A stretch of 64,000 nucleotides of DNA, from the NCBI RefSeq assembly GCF_964199755.1, contig NC_133897.1, positions 124,264,125-124,328,124 of the forward strand, read 5' to 3'. The position numbers were made by a program, and so were the translations under genes. Positions 47,124-62,200 of this stretch are shown here, piece by piece. The notes under the pieces were generated by a model. That model was not told where the DNA came from. It saw only the letters and a list, made by a program, of their open reading frames with translations, and ran no database searches. Position 1 is the stretch's first letter. Each line of letters begins with the position of its first letter. This DNA is from Larus michahellis. Taxonomy: Eukaryota; Chordata; Aves; Charadriiformes; Laridae.

Positions 47124-47661
47124 AGAATCATAGAATCATTTAGGTTGGAAAGGATCTTTAAGATCGAGTCCAACCGTTAACCTAACACTGCTAAGTCCAC
47201 CACTAAACCATGTCCCTAAGCATCATGCCTACATGTCTTTTAAATACCTCCAGGGACGGTGATTCAACCACTTCCCTGGGCAGCCTGTTCCAATGCTTGA
47301 CAACACTTTTGGTGAAGAAATTTCTCCTAATATCCAATCTAAACCTTCCCTCTCACAATTTGAGGCCATTTCCTCTTGTTCTATCACTTGTTATTTGGGA
47401 GAAGAGACCAGCCCCCAGCTGGCTACAACCTCCTTTCAGGTAGCTGTAGAGAGCGATAAGGTCTCCCCTGAACCTCCTTTTCTCCAGGCTGAACAACCCC
47501 AGTTCCCTCAGACGCTCCTCAGTAAGACCTCAGGGACCTCTTACCAGCATCATTGCCCTTCTTCGGCCAAGCTCCAGAACCTCAATGTCTTTCTTGTAGT
47601 GAGGGTCCCTGGAAACTGAAAACAATATTCAAGGTGTGGCCTCAACATTGCTGAGTACAGG
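47124..47661 (-). mobile_element. CR1 LINE 3' fragment, minus strand
   Basis: The plus strand begins GAATCATAGAATCATTTAGG and continues through CACTTCCCTGGGCAGCCTGT and CTTTTCTCCAGGCTGAACAA to the AATATTCAAGGTGTGGCCTC block, all reverse-complement CR1. It is very similar in layout to 36019-36424 but extends further 5'. Confidence 0.95.
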
Positions 47662-50600
47662 GGGAAAAAAATATGCCTGTATTTTTTTTTTAAGAGTGTA
47701 ACATAGATCTGTGCGCCTCTAATCAAGAAGATTTGCCTGGAAGGATATTTAAGAAAACATACTGGTTTGGGGACAATTCAATAAACCACAGATTTTTCTA
47801 GAGGTACAGGAAAAGAAAGAGAATTGGGATAAGCAAGCACGGCAGCTTGTGAAGAGTAGGAGGGTAAGAACAAGACTGACTGTGTGCAGACCAATAACCT
47901 CATTTTCATCCCTGGAGCTGGTACTGAATGAGATAAGGGACGACCTTCTAAGCCTTAGTTAAAAGAAAGGTGCATGTATACTTCCTTGTGGTATTCCAAA
48001 ATCCTTTGCTTTTGCAGCACTTCCTTCTTTCTCCTGACATTAAAATCGTACTTTGTTTCAAAATGCCGCTGCTTTCCAAAGGAAAGCTAGAAGATTTCAA
48101 AGCCCATCAGGCTGACTGAAGGGTCCTGCTTGGTGCAGCGTGCTCTGAGGTTCAAACCACAGCGAGGGAGCTGCAGAACTCCAGCTGAAGTGGTGATGCG
48201 TTCTCTTGTCCAATGCTACACACTCAGGGAAACTGCAGCAGCGCTCAGAGAAACTAGAGACCCTGAACCTTGACATTCTTAAGTATAATAGCATATAGAT
48301 CTTCAGGGAGCCATCATAACCCGCAACACTGCTTGTTTTTATTTTACTTCTATGATAGTTGAGGAGTGCGCGTGTGTGGACTACTTACATTTATTATTAT
48401 CTCATGTTTCAGGAGCTAAGAACTGGAAATGCCATTTTACGTAAGATACTCTCACCAGGAAACAACTGCTAACTTGTGCTAAATGCACCCTATTGGCACG
48501 TAAATGGAACTAGTCTAAGGTTATCAACACACCTTAGGTAACCAGAAAAGCATGAAAATCCATTTCCTATCTTGGAGGCCCAGATATTATTTAAGTAGAG
48601 ACCAGGCAACGTTTCATTTCCTTCACTTGAATATCAGAAAGAGAACCAAAAGCTGAGGAAATGGAAGGTTGTCCGTTGGATTCAGAGGTGGAAGCGGGAG
48701 TCAATAGGTCATTCTGTGCCGTTAAATCAATCTTCTGTTTGTTTCTTCCCAAACTTGGATGATATTTTCTGATTTGGAACAATTTTTAGCTTGTTTGCAA
48801 GTTGAGCAGCATTGTAAAAAGGATGAATTGCCTGTAATACAGAATCAATACAGTTATTGAATTGAAATAAGGGAAAAGATTTTATGCCTTGGCAAATGTC
48901 AGATGAGTTCAAAGAGAGCTTGGCCATAAATACCCAGGATGGGATTTTACCTTGTTTATAGAAATGCATGTGGCATAAACAGTTTAACTGTTCTATGCGA
49001 TAAGTGGAAGAAATGGTTTCTGCTTTTTTCTACTATCTTTAATCTTTCTTCTCATAACCTAAAAAGTTTTGACTCTGCATATGTATTTCCAAGCAAGCTT
49101 CACTGTTGCGGTGGTGTACAGTCTCTTCTTCTATTAAAATCTGTAATTAAAACAGTGTTGTAGCAGTGTTAGCTAATGAGAGTGCTGCTTGTCTCTCGAG
49201 AATTCTTGCTGAAGGGTGAGGGCTCCAGAGTACTTGTGCTCTAGAGGACAGCGAGTGGCTGCCAACCTGGCTGGAAATCCAAATTTTACCCTGTGGAAAA
49301 TTCTGACATTCTGTAATGTTTTCATCCTAAACAATAAAACTTTACATTTCTCTCAGGAGATAAATTTTCCAGAGAATTTTGATTTGGAAACACCAAAATG
49401 ATCAGGCTAAAATGCTTTCTTCTCCCTAGTTACGTCCAAATGCTTAATTCTGGTAATGCCTGCTGTAATGACACTAACTTCGAATTGCCATCTATGGCAT
49501 GGAATTTAAGATCTCAGATGGAACTGTAGAGAGAAATCAATACCAAATACTGTGTTTTGAGTTTGAATAAGTCTAATAATTTCCCTCCAGAAACATACTC
49601 AAAATGAGCATTTTGTTTTTTGACCAAACAACATTTTGCAATAGACAGCTGTGCTGTAAAAATAAACATTCAAACAGTTCTGTTTGTTATTTCTTAATTT
49701 CAGTCTCATATTGCACAAGTCAGCACTATGAAAAGCTGTACTATTTCAGCATGCAGGGGTCGGTACTAGCTTCTGTCTTTGCTTGTTATTGCATTTTCGA
49801 TTTAAAAGAAAAAAAAGAAGCTCAAAACCTAAATATAATCAAAACTCAAACTATCTTTAAAATATCAGAACAATTGCAAGCTAATACAGCATATGAGTAT
49901 CACGTAAGTGATACATGCAAAGAGAATCACTCTAGGATGGAGTTCACTGTCGCTTACATCTGCCATCAAGCTTAATATCTGTATCATGGTGCTTTTCTGC
50001 TCCCAAGGCTCACTCTTATCATAACTTTTTTTTACATTGAGGCTGGTTTATCATAAAAAGAACAACTGCTCTTTGTCACCCTTAATCTTTTCAAGGTGAT
50101 TTAGATTGTTGTTTGGTTTTTTTTGAAAGAGCATAAGGGACAAATAACTGCCCCATATACCCAGGGACCTGGGATTTTTTTTCTGTCCCTTCTGTTCCTG
50201 ACTGGATTTTCTCCATGCAACCCCAGCGAGGAATCTCTGCCCTTTCAGAACAGAGCAGGTAAACCAGCCAATTCCCAAAGCTCTGCTGGTGTTTATTACC
50301 TGTATTGTGACTATGGGTAAATGAAATAAAACCACAAAAGCACACAAAAGCATAAGGTATGCAGCTTGAAGATAAGGGAGTTGGTGATGAGCATTTCATT
50401 AATGCTAATAAGAAGAGTGCAACTGCATTGTCACATGTTGTGCTGAATATGTACGCTTTAGAGGCTAATAACCCTAATTTCAAAACTGATGAGTACAGTA
50501 GAAGTCTCACACTGAAATGGCAAAAATTATTCCATTGCTTAAATTATTTTTTTACCCCAATTATTTTGGTTTTATCAAAAAGTCTAATAGAAATTGAAAG

Positions 50601-53600
50601 GGAAAAACACTTTGGAGAGCCAAAGTGATTAAATGAGAGGGGAAAACCATTTAGGTTTTTTTTTTGTTAAATGTTGAAGTATAGGAAATCTTAACATTAC
50701 TGGCAGTAAGTAAATAATAACAAATGCAAACTCTTGGCAAATTTTAGCTGCAATTTCTCATGAGAAAGGACCATAAGATCAAAACCCACAGTACAATGCA
50801 GATTGCATGGATGATGATGATGATTTATTATTATTATTTATACTAATGGGTATAAATATGGAGAGCAAACTCTGAAATATCGCCAAGTGACCTTACAATG
50901 GCTGTTGATGGCAGTGCAGAACATCCCTGGGGCCAGCAAGGTTTACTGGCATGTTTCTGCTGGTGGTGGCCCTACCACCATGGAGGCATTCTGCTATGTT
51001 GCCTCTGTCCAAAAAGGGAGATGGCAGCATTTGGTAAAATTCTGGGTGGGACACAGTGGGGACAAGAAGGGGAAGAACTGTGCCATGTAGGAAAGCTTTT
51101 ATATGGCATTAGATTTTAAAATATGTGTACTTCAGAGGGCAGCAACTTGCCTTTTATAAAACCCACAGCCTCAGATTCTCCACATGGGTGCATTAGGAGA
51201 TCAAAGCCTTTACCTGTTAAGTAGATATACAAAGACAATATGAAATTATTCATTCATCTGTTAATGAAACATACTGATTTCCTATTTTAAACTAGTAAAT
51301 GAATTACAAATCTTTATTAATTGGCTTATTATCCAAGAGTCCTTACATTACTAGTTCAGCAATATTTCATTTCGTTAAAATATCATGAAAGAAAGCAGAA
51401 AGTATCTGTTGAAATTCAGATACCATACACTCTGGACAATGTCCAGTTGAGAAAATGAACTGTGGTACCTGCCTGAAGATTAGACACTCATTCACAGCAA
51501 CTTTTAAGTAAATTGCCTGGTTGTAAATTGTTAGGTCCTTGGACCGTGCCTGTGTCTTCCTTTGTTTGTACAAGGACAAGGAAATGGAGAGATTCATCCA
51601 TCATAGTGGATCTTGCAGATTGAAAAAGTTTGTGGGACTTTTTTTATGCTGTTGATTTGAAGTTCCTGTATCCCTGTAAATCCTGTTAGGCTTGGTTCTT
51701 TCCCTTAGATGTACCATGGTGTTGACACGGATCCGGAGAGAGCATGTCCTGTGAGGGAAAATGGTAGCAACAGGGTTGCTGCTGTTACTATGGTTGAGGG
51801 ATATAGTCCCTTCTTTACATGCTGTCAACACAAAATTTTGTGTCCCTCCTGGCATTTGTGTCTTACACAGAAACTGAGTCTGCAGTTACTCAAGTTAATG
51901 ACACAGGACAAGCAAACCAGCTCAGGAATTGTCACATAATTTTAGCATGTTGTTGAATTAAATAAAAAACTTAATTTAATTGTTAGCATGCTTCCTGGCA
52001 TGTTTCAGTCCAGGGCAACCAGTCTCTCACACACAATTCCTGGGTGTGGTTTTGGGGCTGGCACAGACCAGGGTTTCTATCCACAGGCAATCTGACCTGG
52101 AAAGAAGACAGTATATCCATATGGTTATAAAATACGCCTTGCCCCTTCCCAGAAAACAGACCCTGTTCTATTTTATTTATAAGTGCAGTCTGTGATCTCG
52201 CTATAGCTCTATTTGCAGGTGCCAGCTGACCTTAAATGACATGCCCTCCTTAATGGGTCATGCATGTGAAATAGGCTCTCTCTTTTCTCCCACTTGACGT
52301 CAAGTGTTACGAGCCTCAGAGCGCTGGAACGAAGGACCTGATAGAAACTTAGGCAGGAGAAGGACCAAGAACAAGCACTAATAAACATACCCTGGCTCTA
52401 ATTTTCTTTGGTATACAGTGGGAGAAAGGAGGTAAGGGAATATTGTTCCCAACCTCAGCAGCTCCCCTGTATTTCAAGCACTGGAAAATGTTTAGCCCAT
52501 AATAAAAAGGTCTCATTCCAGTCAGATGAGATCATCGGGAAAAAAAGTAAAGCAATAGTATCTCTGTACAGACTGAAGTATTTCTGTATGGCCTGTAATA
52601 ACTCAGCTAGTGCTGAGTCATTACACACCAACTAGTGCAACTTTCCTGTATTTTCCTATGCCCCCTTTCCTGTATTTTCAAGAAGAAAATGACGATACAA
52701 GACTTTCCTGAATTCTAAGCAGACATACGCACATGCATATACACCTATTATAACCTAAATAATATGCAGATCAACATTAGATATTTAATAAATAGTTAAT
52801 GTTGATGGGTCACAGTTACTCTTAACTTGATATTCCTAGCATTGCTGTTCTATAACTAGCTCACATAACATCTGCACGCTTTAAAAGAAAACAGTTGGGA
52901 CTGGCTTATGGTGAAGGACAGCTTACTTGGTTCTGTCTTTTAATAGAAAGTATACAAAGATAATCCATGTGCATGGCATTGACAAGAGATTTTGAGCACA
53001 AAGCACTCTATTATAGTGTAGTCAATTAATTTGTCAACAAGTTAGAACTATTTCAATGGCACACAAGAATCTACCAGGATATCCTGTTTACAAAACAGCA
53101 CCTGAAGAGCATGCAAAATCTGATTCTTACTGGTTTTATTTGCATAAGGTGTTCTGAGAGTGAACTGCATAACATAAAAGAGAATGTAATAAATGTCGAA
53201 CATAAGCTAAGTTGTAAACAACAGAGAAAACCTGAGACGGGATTATTAAACAGCCAACAGAAACTGCTAATTACCATTAAAAAAACCCTGACCATCTTTG
53301 AAGATGGTAAGATTGAGAGACAAGTAATGAACTGGAGGTGTTGCCTATGGCACTATGTATTGATTCAGAATTTATTTTTGCTTTCAAGGTATTTTTGTCA
53401 ACATTAGAAATTACTAGCTTGAAATAATCTGCCTTTGCCTATCTCACTGTGCAGTTGGGACAAACAATTTAAGATGACCCACTGAATCACTGGGTTCAGT
53501 CCTACATGGTTGTGGACAAGAAAAGCAGGGTCGTCTTTCCCCATTGGTGAAGATGGTGCACTCCATCACATGGCAGTGCGTCGTCCAGCCATCACAGAAA

Positions 53601-53948
53601 ACATCTCATGGATTGCTTTTTTCCCATTTGTCTGTGCCACAGCTTTTTCTTACGTTTCTGCTTGGCTTTCATTTCCAACTTTAACTAACAACACGTGAAC
53701 AATCATCTCTGTTAAATGAAAAGTGAAGGGTGACTATGTTCCAGTACTGCAGAGTTACAGATGAATAAGAATACTATATATATAGGATGAAGAAATGTGC
53801 ATTAAATTGTCATTACACTTAATGAAATGGAATTGGTTTCATGAAAAAGATAAATTATAAGAGTTAAAGGTTTTGCCCTTAGAATGCAAAGGAAATACAA
53901 TATGTAAAAGCATACTTCACATCTACAGAAGCATCTTAGCATGGGGAA
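47662..53948. other. Gene-desert-like sequence, no supportable gene
   Basis: AT-rich, with only short chance frames (the longest is 139 codons, minus strand, near 50.1-50.5 kb) and a compound microsatellite at 50811-50839. Confidence 0.5.
50811..50839. repeat. Compound (ATG)n/(TTA)n microsatellite
   Basis: A run of ATG/GAT triplets passes directly into TTA triplets. Confidence 0.9.
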
Positions 53949-54170
53949 TCACAGAAAACAGGTCTGGAAGGGATCCGAGAAGGTCAGTTAGTCTAGCCCC
54001 TGCTCCAAGGCAGGATAAGCTATATATAAATCATCCCTGACAGACGCTGTTTTATGTCCTGCTAAAAAAAAATCCCAGCGAGGGAGACACTATAGCTCCC
54101 CAAGCAGTCTACTCCATTACTCCACGATCTCACCATTAGAGAGTTTATCTCTTGCCGCAGTGTAAGCCCC
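53949..54170 (-). mobile_element. Old diverged CR1 3' fragment, minus strand
   Basis: AATCACAGAAAACAGGTCTGG, then GGTCAGTTAGTCTAGCCCCT, AAGGCAGGATAAG, AATCATCCCTGACAG and TCTACTCCATTACTCCACGA follow the order of a reverse-complement CR1 3' end of an older subfamily. Divergence is high and the borders are approximate. Confidence 0.7.
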
Positions 54171-57100
54171 GTTCTCTTTGCAGCAAGCATGTGTTATGAA
54201 AGAGCAGAACGCTCTCAGGAGAGTGCGCTACATAGGGAGACTGTGATATGGGCCACACTCTTTTCCCAATTGTAGTCTGTGTGTCTATTCAGTAATTAAA
54301 ACTCAGGTAATGAGTCACCCATCTATACAAATTACTGAACAGAAAGCTAAACTGTTAATTTAAATCTTGCTAGTGACTCCCCACCACCTTTCCCTGTGGG
54401 TGCTTTTAACTACGTCTAACTCCCCACCACCTTTCCCTGTGGGTGCTTTTAACTACGTCTACATGACATACACACACGTGTACTCTGTACTCACTCTGCC
54501 CCGGCCTCAGACCAGGACTTTGTGAGCTATGTGTGGTGGATCACTTTAGCAAGACACCGCTGTTAAGCCTGCTAGTTTGTGGGCCAGCTCAGAAAGCAGT
54601 CAGAGAAAACTCACACCCCTCTAGAGCTGCCTTTTTTAGAACCAAAGAACTGCCTGACTACGGAGGTTACTGTGAGTCAAGCCAGGATGCAGACACGGCA
54701 GGGAATGAGCCGTTCCATAAGAAACGCCCTTGTAGGAGTCATGCACTGAACATTAGGTACAGCCTGAACAGAGGAGTGGCAAGGCTGACTAATTAAAAGA
54801 CCTCTCCCTATTTTCCAGTTACAAAGCTTTGTAGGTTGGGTCACACAATGGGAGTCAGGCCACCGTGTGCAGGACCACCAGGTGATGTGGCAAGGGCCCA
54901 GCTACAATGTGACATGGAAGAGGCATGCACAAGGCTGCACATGGAGATGATCTGGTGCCTAGAGGGGCCTGGTAGTTGCAGAGCCTTGCACGGAAGTAAG
55001 GCTACTGGCCTTGGCGCCTGAAAAGAAGTAAGGGCTTTTTACAGCTCTGGGTCTTGTATATGAGGTGCCACTGGTTGGTGAGTCAATGCATGAGTGGCCT
55101 CATGGGGGACAGGGCCACCAGGAGCAGGATGTGTGAGGGTCTGAGTGCAGGGAAGGTAACGCGCTCTAATTTCACACACGCCCTTACTTCTCCAAAATGT
55201 CTCCCCCATATGTTACCCCTAGAAGTATTTTAGTGTGATGTAAGCCTACTTGACATTCCATATGGGGCAAAGTATCTCAGTCTTAACATATAGTATGGAG
55301 GAACCCGAACATGACATACCCTAGCACGCTGATTTCCCCATGTAGATATGCCCACATAGGTAAAAGCAGAATTTAGTTCACATATCAATGTCTTTCAGCT
55401 GACATTTTCTCTTTTCTGCTTTTTTCACTAAATTTCTAACTGACCCCAGTGTCCTCAAAGTAGGGTAAGAATTCAGTAGCTTTCACATGTTATTGAAATT
55501 AGAGAGAGTTCACCCTTCCTTAATACTAAACTAGAAAATTACAAAAGTACACACATTTAGGTTCAATACCTGCTGTAATCTTAGTTCATCCTTTATAACA
55601 TGTACGATTCATAAAACTACAGACTGATACAAGATAATTTTAAGAACAAGAAACACTGCTGAGTGGTTGAGTCAAGAATTTTGATCCCAATAATGAATTT
55701 TCTAGCTTTTACGCTTAATTCCATGTTACAACAGTGAACACATTATTCAGCCAAAGAATCCCCATCCCCACTAACTGAACAAAACAAAAATCATGTAACG
55801 AGCTAAACAGAACTGTGAGAAACACACATATACACTTATTTATTTCAGAACCCTCACAGTATTTCCTTTACTTCTGTGAATATATTAATATTGTGAATAC
55901 ATGACAATAATGAAAATAAGACTAACGGTTTGCAGTAGGATTCTAAAGCTTCTTAATGAAATTGAACAAATTGGAGACAATACTTAATTGCGTAGTATGT
56001 TTGGACTATGGATTCTGTACTTCTGTTCTTGAAAAAGTCTGAAAATAACTCTGTATTGATAGATATATAACAGACATCAGAACATACCTCCTGTCTGCAG
56101 CAGCAGTCCACCTTAGTGTTTTAAAAATAACCATTAGAACTTTGCAAATTATATTCTTCTATCAGTCAAAGAGTGAATGTTTTTTCCCTCAAAACATTTA
56201 TATTTTATGAATGTAGAAGACTGGCATCTCTATAGCTAAGAAAAACATTCCTGAAGAAAGCTTGCCTGAAATCCATCTTTCTTTTCTTTGACATCTGGGC
56301 ATAAGGCTGAGGAAGAAGGGTGGGGTTTGGGTTTTTTTCACTATCTGCAAGAGTATTTTGCTTCCCCGGGCAACTTGCTGAGTTCAGTCTCACGGTGAAT
56401 TTTTAAAATGCCACTTTTATTTATGAATAATTAAGTTATATATATGTATGTGTGACTTTTCAGCATGTAGTTTTAAGGTGGAATGTGTGTGTAAGGATAC
56501 ATAAATACAGAGAGAGTATGTTAAGAGAAAAATTTGTTTCTACAATGTTGTATTTTTAAAACAGTTACACATGCACATAGGGATAATGGAAATGGAATAG
56601 TTTCCATACAATAGAAAATAAGTTAAGGACAGAACTCTCCTGGTGCTATTAACAATAGACACGTTCTTTCTCAGGTTTAAATCCAATATCAACAGACTTG
56701 GTTAAGCCATTAAAATCCACAGAGGTTTGGGACTCTTCGTGTTGCTAGGAATCACAGAACATACGCATCCTCAAAACAATGTGTTTTTGAGACATATCCC
56801 ATCTTGTTTTTCTGGGAAAAATAGATTAAAAAGCCTAAAATAGAGCAAAAAGCCTAAAATATGGCTTTCAGCCACCAAGACAAAGAGCCTTGCATGAGGC
56901 ACACCGTAATTAGCAATTTGCAATACATAGATGCTCTATGCCTTCCCAATCTGCAGGCTAATCAGGATGGTGCAGATCATTAATTCTGTGGCCTGATGCA
57001 GCCTATTATTGTTACCTTTGGGCAATCTTGTCCAGTCTGCAATGGCTCCTTTTCTTACCAGTCTTTTGGGACATGGCAGTTGAATAAGGGAACAGTCCTG

Positions 57101-58748
57101 AATTCTGAAATTGTGACTGTGACCTTGACTGTCTGTTTGAGGGTAAATACTCCTTTTAGTTAAGTCTACAATGACTTATTATGTTCTCGGGTTTAATATT
57201 TATAAAAGCCTTAGACAAAAGGTGCTGCATATTGCAAGTTCCAGTTACAGGACTATGCCCTGAAGTCTTTTTTTCAGTTTGCCTGGTCAGTGGGATTTTA
57301 GTTGAATTAGCATTTGGCCTGTTTATTATTATTAAAGCATACTAAGAGAACTATTTTAGCTTGTTTTGCCTATTTTCAGGAGGATTTAAACTGTTTCAAG
57401 CTGCATTACTGAAGGCAAAACCAGAATTATTAATTTTCTCATACCTGTGTTGAGGTCCTGCAGCATTTTAGCTTAAGACACATGGAAATTCCTTTCTTAT
57501 ACATTAAATCAGAGTACAGAGAGTTTATAGGGAACGAAAAAGAGATTGCATAGAAAATGTTCTAGATGTGACTCATGATCATGCGTGTTCAGTTCAGAAA
57601 TCCGGACTCAAGTTTGCCTAAATGTCAGAGGATGTTGCTTGTACGTAGGGTTAAACTTTCAACTTTTTCCTCATGCTGTTTCTGCTGTATTCCATGGGTT
57701 ACCTTTGCCCCACAAAAGGCTGTTGGTTACTACACACTGTAGTATACGTGAACAGCAAACTAAAAGCAGAGAAACAAGTCTACAGCACAACAGACTATTT
57801 TAGTACCCAGAGAAACTAGGCTAAAGGTTGCAGCTGGTTAACAAATATTTTGGCAGCTCATATAAAGGAGGGAAAAAGGAAATCCAGAATGCTGAAGTTT
57901 GCACTATCAAAGGCTTTTCAATTCGTATTAATTTTTAAACACCATAAAATGCTTGGCTTGAACATACAGGCATAAAATAGCATTCATAATGTTTCTTAAT
58001 ACGAAGGCTTGAAACAAGGAGCTGCTGACACAGATCTTTTGAAGACAGCTCCAGCATTACATTTCAATGAAGGAAATTTACTTTCGAGCTATTACATATC
58101 AAGGCAGATGAATACCTTGGCTGTAAATATAAAGTAGGATGAACCAGTTTATTCCTCTTGCTGTGCTCCTCCTAAATGTACTTCAGCAGAAACAGGATTA
58201 TCTTCTTTTAGGGCTTGACTTCATTGCCCAGGTCAGCTTAAATTACCACACTTGAAGAATACCCACAGGGTTTAACTCACGGTAATGCAGAGACAGAGAT
58301 GGGCAGAACTGGTCTGGAGCGCAGAGAGTGTCAGTATTTGTGGAGGAACCAGATGAGCTCTCCCACTCCACATGAGCATCAACAGCACAGGAGTTGAAAG
58401 CTCTTCCCCAGCCCGACTGCATAAGTACCACCTCCTGTGTGGTGCAGTTTGAACTGGAAGGCTTTGCCGGTCTGGATCAGTATTCACATAGGCACTGAGC
58501 TGTCCTTGTACTCGGGCTGACACTCCTGTCGAGACAGGCATTTAGTCCGGAGTGTGTCCCAGAGCACGGGAAGACCTTTCCTCCTGCCCACCTTGCAAAG
58601 CCAGGCTTGAGGCTGGCTAGGCCGGCTGCCTGGCTCATGTTCACTCTATGGGGTAGGGGCATTCCCTGCACGTGATTTATGCAAGAATTTACAATAGCTT
58701 ATGGAAGGCACTCGTTATTAGTTTGATATTCACTGGAGACTGTGTTTA
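54171..58748. other. Non-coding stretch
   Basis: No supportable gene. It holds the 43 bp duplication (listed separately) and a small imperfect repeat, AAAAAGCCTAAAATA twice near 56829-56860. Short frames at 54533-55021 show no family signature. Confidence 0.5.
54376..54461. repeat. Perfect 43 bp tandem duplication
   Basis: The unit at 54376-54418 (ACTCCCCACCACC ... ACGTCTA) is repeated exactly at 54419-54461. There are no mismatches, so it is recent or an assembly artefact. Confidence 0.95.
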
Positions 58749-59222
58749 AATGGACCTATTGGAGCAAGTCCAGAAGAGGTCCACGAAGATGCTCAGAGGG
58801 CTGGAACACCTATGCTATGAGGACAGGCTGAGAGAGTTGGGGCTGTTCAGCCTGGAGAAGAGAAGGCTCTGGGGAGACCTTACAGCAGCCTTCCAGTACC
58901 TAAAGGGGGCTTATAGGAGAGATGGGGAGGGACTCATAATGAGGGAGTGTAGCGATAGGATGAGGGGTAGCAGTTTTAAACTGAAAAAGGGTAGATTTAG
59001 ATTAGATATTAGGAATAAATTCTTCACTATGATGGTGGTGAGGCACTGGAACAGGTTGCCCAGAGAAACTGTTGATGCCCCATCCCTGGAAGTATTAAAG
59101 CCCAGGTTGGATGGGGCTTTGAGTAACCTGGTCTGGTGGAAGGTGTCCCTGCCCATGGCAGGGAAGTTGGACTAGATGGTCTTTAAGGTCCCTTACAACC
59201 CAAAACATTCTATGATTCTATG
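58749..59222 (+). mobile_element. CR1 LINE 3' fragment
   Basis: Starts in the ORF2 C-terminal part. The 141-codon frame at 58750-59175 reads [33 protein letters not shown] and [20 protein letters not shown] with no interruption, and the copy ends CCCAAAACATTCTATGATTC. It closely resembles the copies at 32537 and 45010, so probably the same subfamily. No catalytic part is present. Confidence 0.95.
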
Positions 59223-62200
59223 GTAAATCAAGCCAAGTTTTTCTTAAAGAGTACTAAGTGTAGATTATTCACAGAAGGCTGGGCAGATAGTAAAACTTTG
59301 TTTACCTCTGAAGAACAGAGATTTTTAGAGTAAAGTTAATGTTGTTTCCTATTTCTCAGAATATCAGTGGACTTCTACCAGTGCAGTATGTAACTTGGCA
59401 TGCTGCGCTATCAGGCGCTCTACTGCATGTTTGCTCTGGTTCTTCCAGCGATCCTCTGTATCTCCCTCACTTGATGCCAGGAAGGGAGGCAGGAGAGGTT
59501 TCAGATGAAAAGTACATGATGTTGTTTTGAACACATTTTTGGAAAATGGAGCGTTATTCTGGAACTTTCTCACCAGTGCAGTCTTTCCCCAACTGAATTA
59601 ACATCAGTGAGTGACAGCAGCAGTCCTTTATACCACAGAACTAGTGTTTGAGGTTTTGCTCCAAACAAAATAAAAGCATTTTCCACAAGAAGCTATAAGC
59701 AATTTAAAATGTATGATTTGGCCTACCATGTATGAGGCAGCTTTATATGAATATGATATAATATGTTAGCAGAGGAATGTTTTGACGTATCCACTTAGAT
59801 GGATAGTCAGTCCACCTTCCAGAGTTTCTCATAATTACATCATGTGCTTTTCAACCACCTCATGTAACATAAGGCAACTGCAGAAGGGATTGCAAGAAGA
59901 ATCTGAGAAAACATAAACTACAGGCCAAACTACACAAAAGATGTATGCTATTACAAGACCTCTGCAAAGTACTTTAACATGCTTTCAACAGGTATTTTTT
60001 TCCACATATGTCTTTGAAAGTTACTTTCTTAAAGAGACTCTGGACATATACAGTACCTAGTTGTTACCATTGTCGTGCTTTTTAGCTTGCTTTCCTGACT
60101 TGTAAGCACGAGTAGTGAAAATTACTTCCCAACAGCACCCCATAATTGTTTCAAAGCAGGGCATGGCCACAAATGTTTTTCTTTTCAGATCAATACACTT
60201 GTGGCAGCAGGTCATACAATTGTTTTTTCATTCTTTATATAGTTTTAAATGAATTTAGTGCATCTAGAAGTTAATGGATTTTGACAGGTGGCACTGTGTT
60301 CCAAGGCTTTCTTCGGAATGAGGTACACACCGAATAACTCAAAAAAAAAAATTGCTGTAAGAATGTGTTTTCCCTTGAATGTGCTAGAAAATGCTAGAAT
60401 TTTCCTCTGCATCTATAACAAAAATAAATAGGTTTACCAGAAAAATGGTGCATAAATGTTTGAACAAAAAACTATGTGAAGCATCAGCTACTACAGAGCG
60501 GCCCTAGGAGAGGATTTTGACCTTCAAGGACTGTAACAAAGTCTTGCTTTTTAACTCATAGTACTAGAAACTGTACCAGGTAGGCGCACAGGATCAGATT
60601 TCAAAGGATCTAGTTTTTAGGACTCAAAATCTTCATAAGGATGGTACAAGTTTTAAACTTCCCACATAGAGGCCAACTCGAAGTTTGAGCAGTGTAGAGG
60701 GACTGTCACACAGAGAACAGTTGTCTCAATTCATACATATCCTTTCTGAGATAAATCAAATGGCACAAAAGACGCCTTGCTGTGCTGAGCATTAGAGTTA
60801 GAGAAAAAACGTACAACCTGGGCTCCTTCCTGTCCCCTTGGAGTCCTGCCTGTCCCAGCAGAGGAGCGGATGGCGCAGCCCCATGTTCCCCAGAGAGTGA
60901 AGCCTGCGGCGGTACTGGGCTTACTTACAGCAGAGGGAAGAGCGCTCTGGTGGTGTTTCTTTGAAAAGAGCAAAGAGATTCTGGCCCTTTGAAAGCTTTT
61001 CATGAAAGCTGACCATGCTTATTCTGTTGTATCAGAACTCAGCCAGAAAACTTTGCTTTCCTAAAGTCAATTCTGTTAAAATCAGCTGCTGCTGTAGTCG
61101 ATGGGATTGTTACAATAAGAATGGATTTTAGGATCCAGCTCCTTTCTTGCATATCACCTTTACTAGAACTCTACATGTGCTTAACAATTAACAGTAGCCA
61201 AAAGTAAGTAAAGATATAAATTTGGATGACATTGTCTATAAGATGGAAAACTGAGAGTACGGGAAAATGCAGGTACGTTGGCAAGTGAAGTGGCAGAGTC
61301 TCCCTCTTTTGCTGCCTTCAAAGCGAGACTAAGTGCTTCCTGAAAGATATTTTTCAGCCAGGTGCAAGTTATTGGACTCAGTGGAGGTCCGTACCCTGTA
61401 GCTTCTTGTGCACAAGCTTGGATGAGTTTATTTACTGGTGCTTAAACTCAATGAATCTATGAAACACAAGAGGAAGGGCTCCAGCCCAATTGGTATGGGC
61501 TGTATGAGCTGAAAGAAAGGTAAGGGAAAGCAAAGACAGCAACGGGGAGAGGAGAGAGAACCTTTCCACTCTTATAAATCAGAAGTGAATCCCTCTTACA
61601 TCAGTGTAACAGCAGAACAAGACCAATATGCAGCTATGTTAAAAAGCCTTGCAAAGGAAAGTATAAAGCTTCTCAAATTTGAGTCTCCCCAGAGGATTTG
61701 AGAAAAAAAAAAAAAAGGTAAAAAAAGCACCCATAAAGGAATTTTTATTTTTAATAGTATGTAAAACATACTGTTGTTTGATGTGTAGAGGTTAATAGTG
61801 TTGCATTTCTGTATTTTGCCTAGTATCACATGCTCTGTAGGTAAATATATTTTTTTCCTGTTGCTGGTAGCTTATGAAGTTTTAATAGTAATATACGTGA
61901 GTAGTGCTGTAAGTACTAGAAAAAGCATTGTAGTACATATCGCAGAGAACCAACAAACAGCCAGCAATGTATGGCTAAATGTGAAATTACTGGCTGCTCT
62001 TCAACAGCGCTCTAGGAAAATTGTGATTTTCAGATACGATCTGTTCAGTCAAATTAAAGTCTGATGACTGCCTCAAGACGTCCATTTATCATCCAAAATA
62101 AATCAAACTGAGAGAACAGGCAACAATACATGATTATATTCAAAGGCAACGCATCAGCACCTATGGGTAAAATTTCCAGCAGCAGTCAGATAACAGCGGC

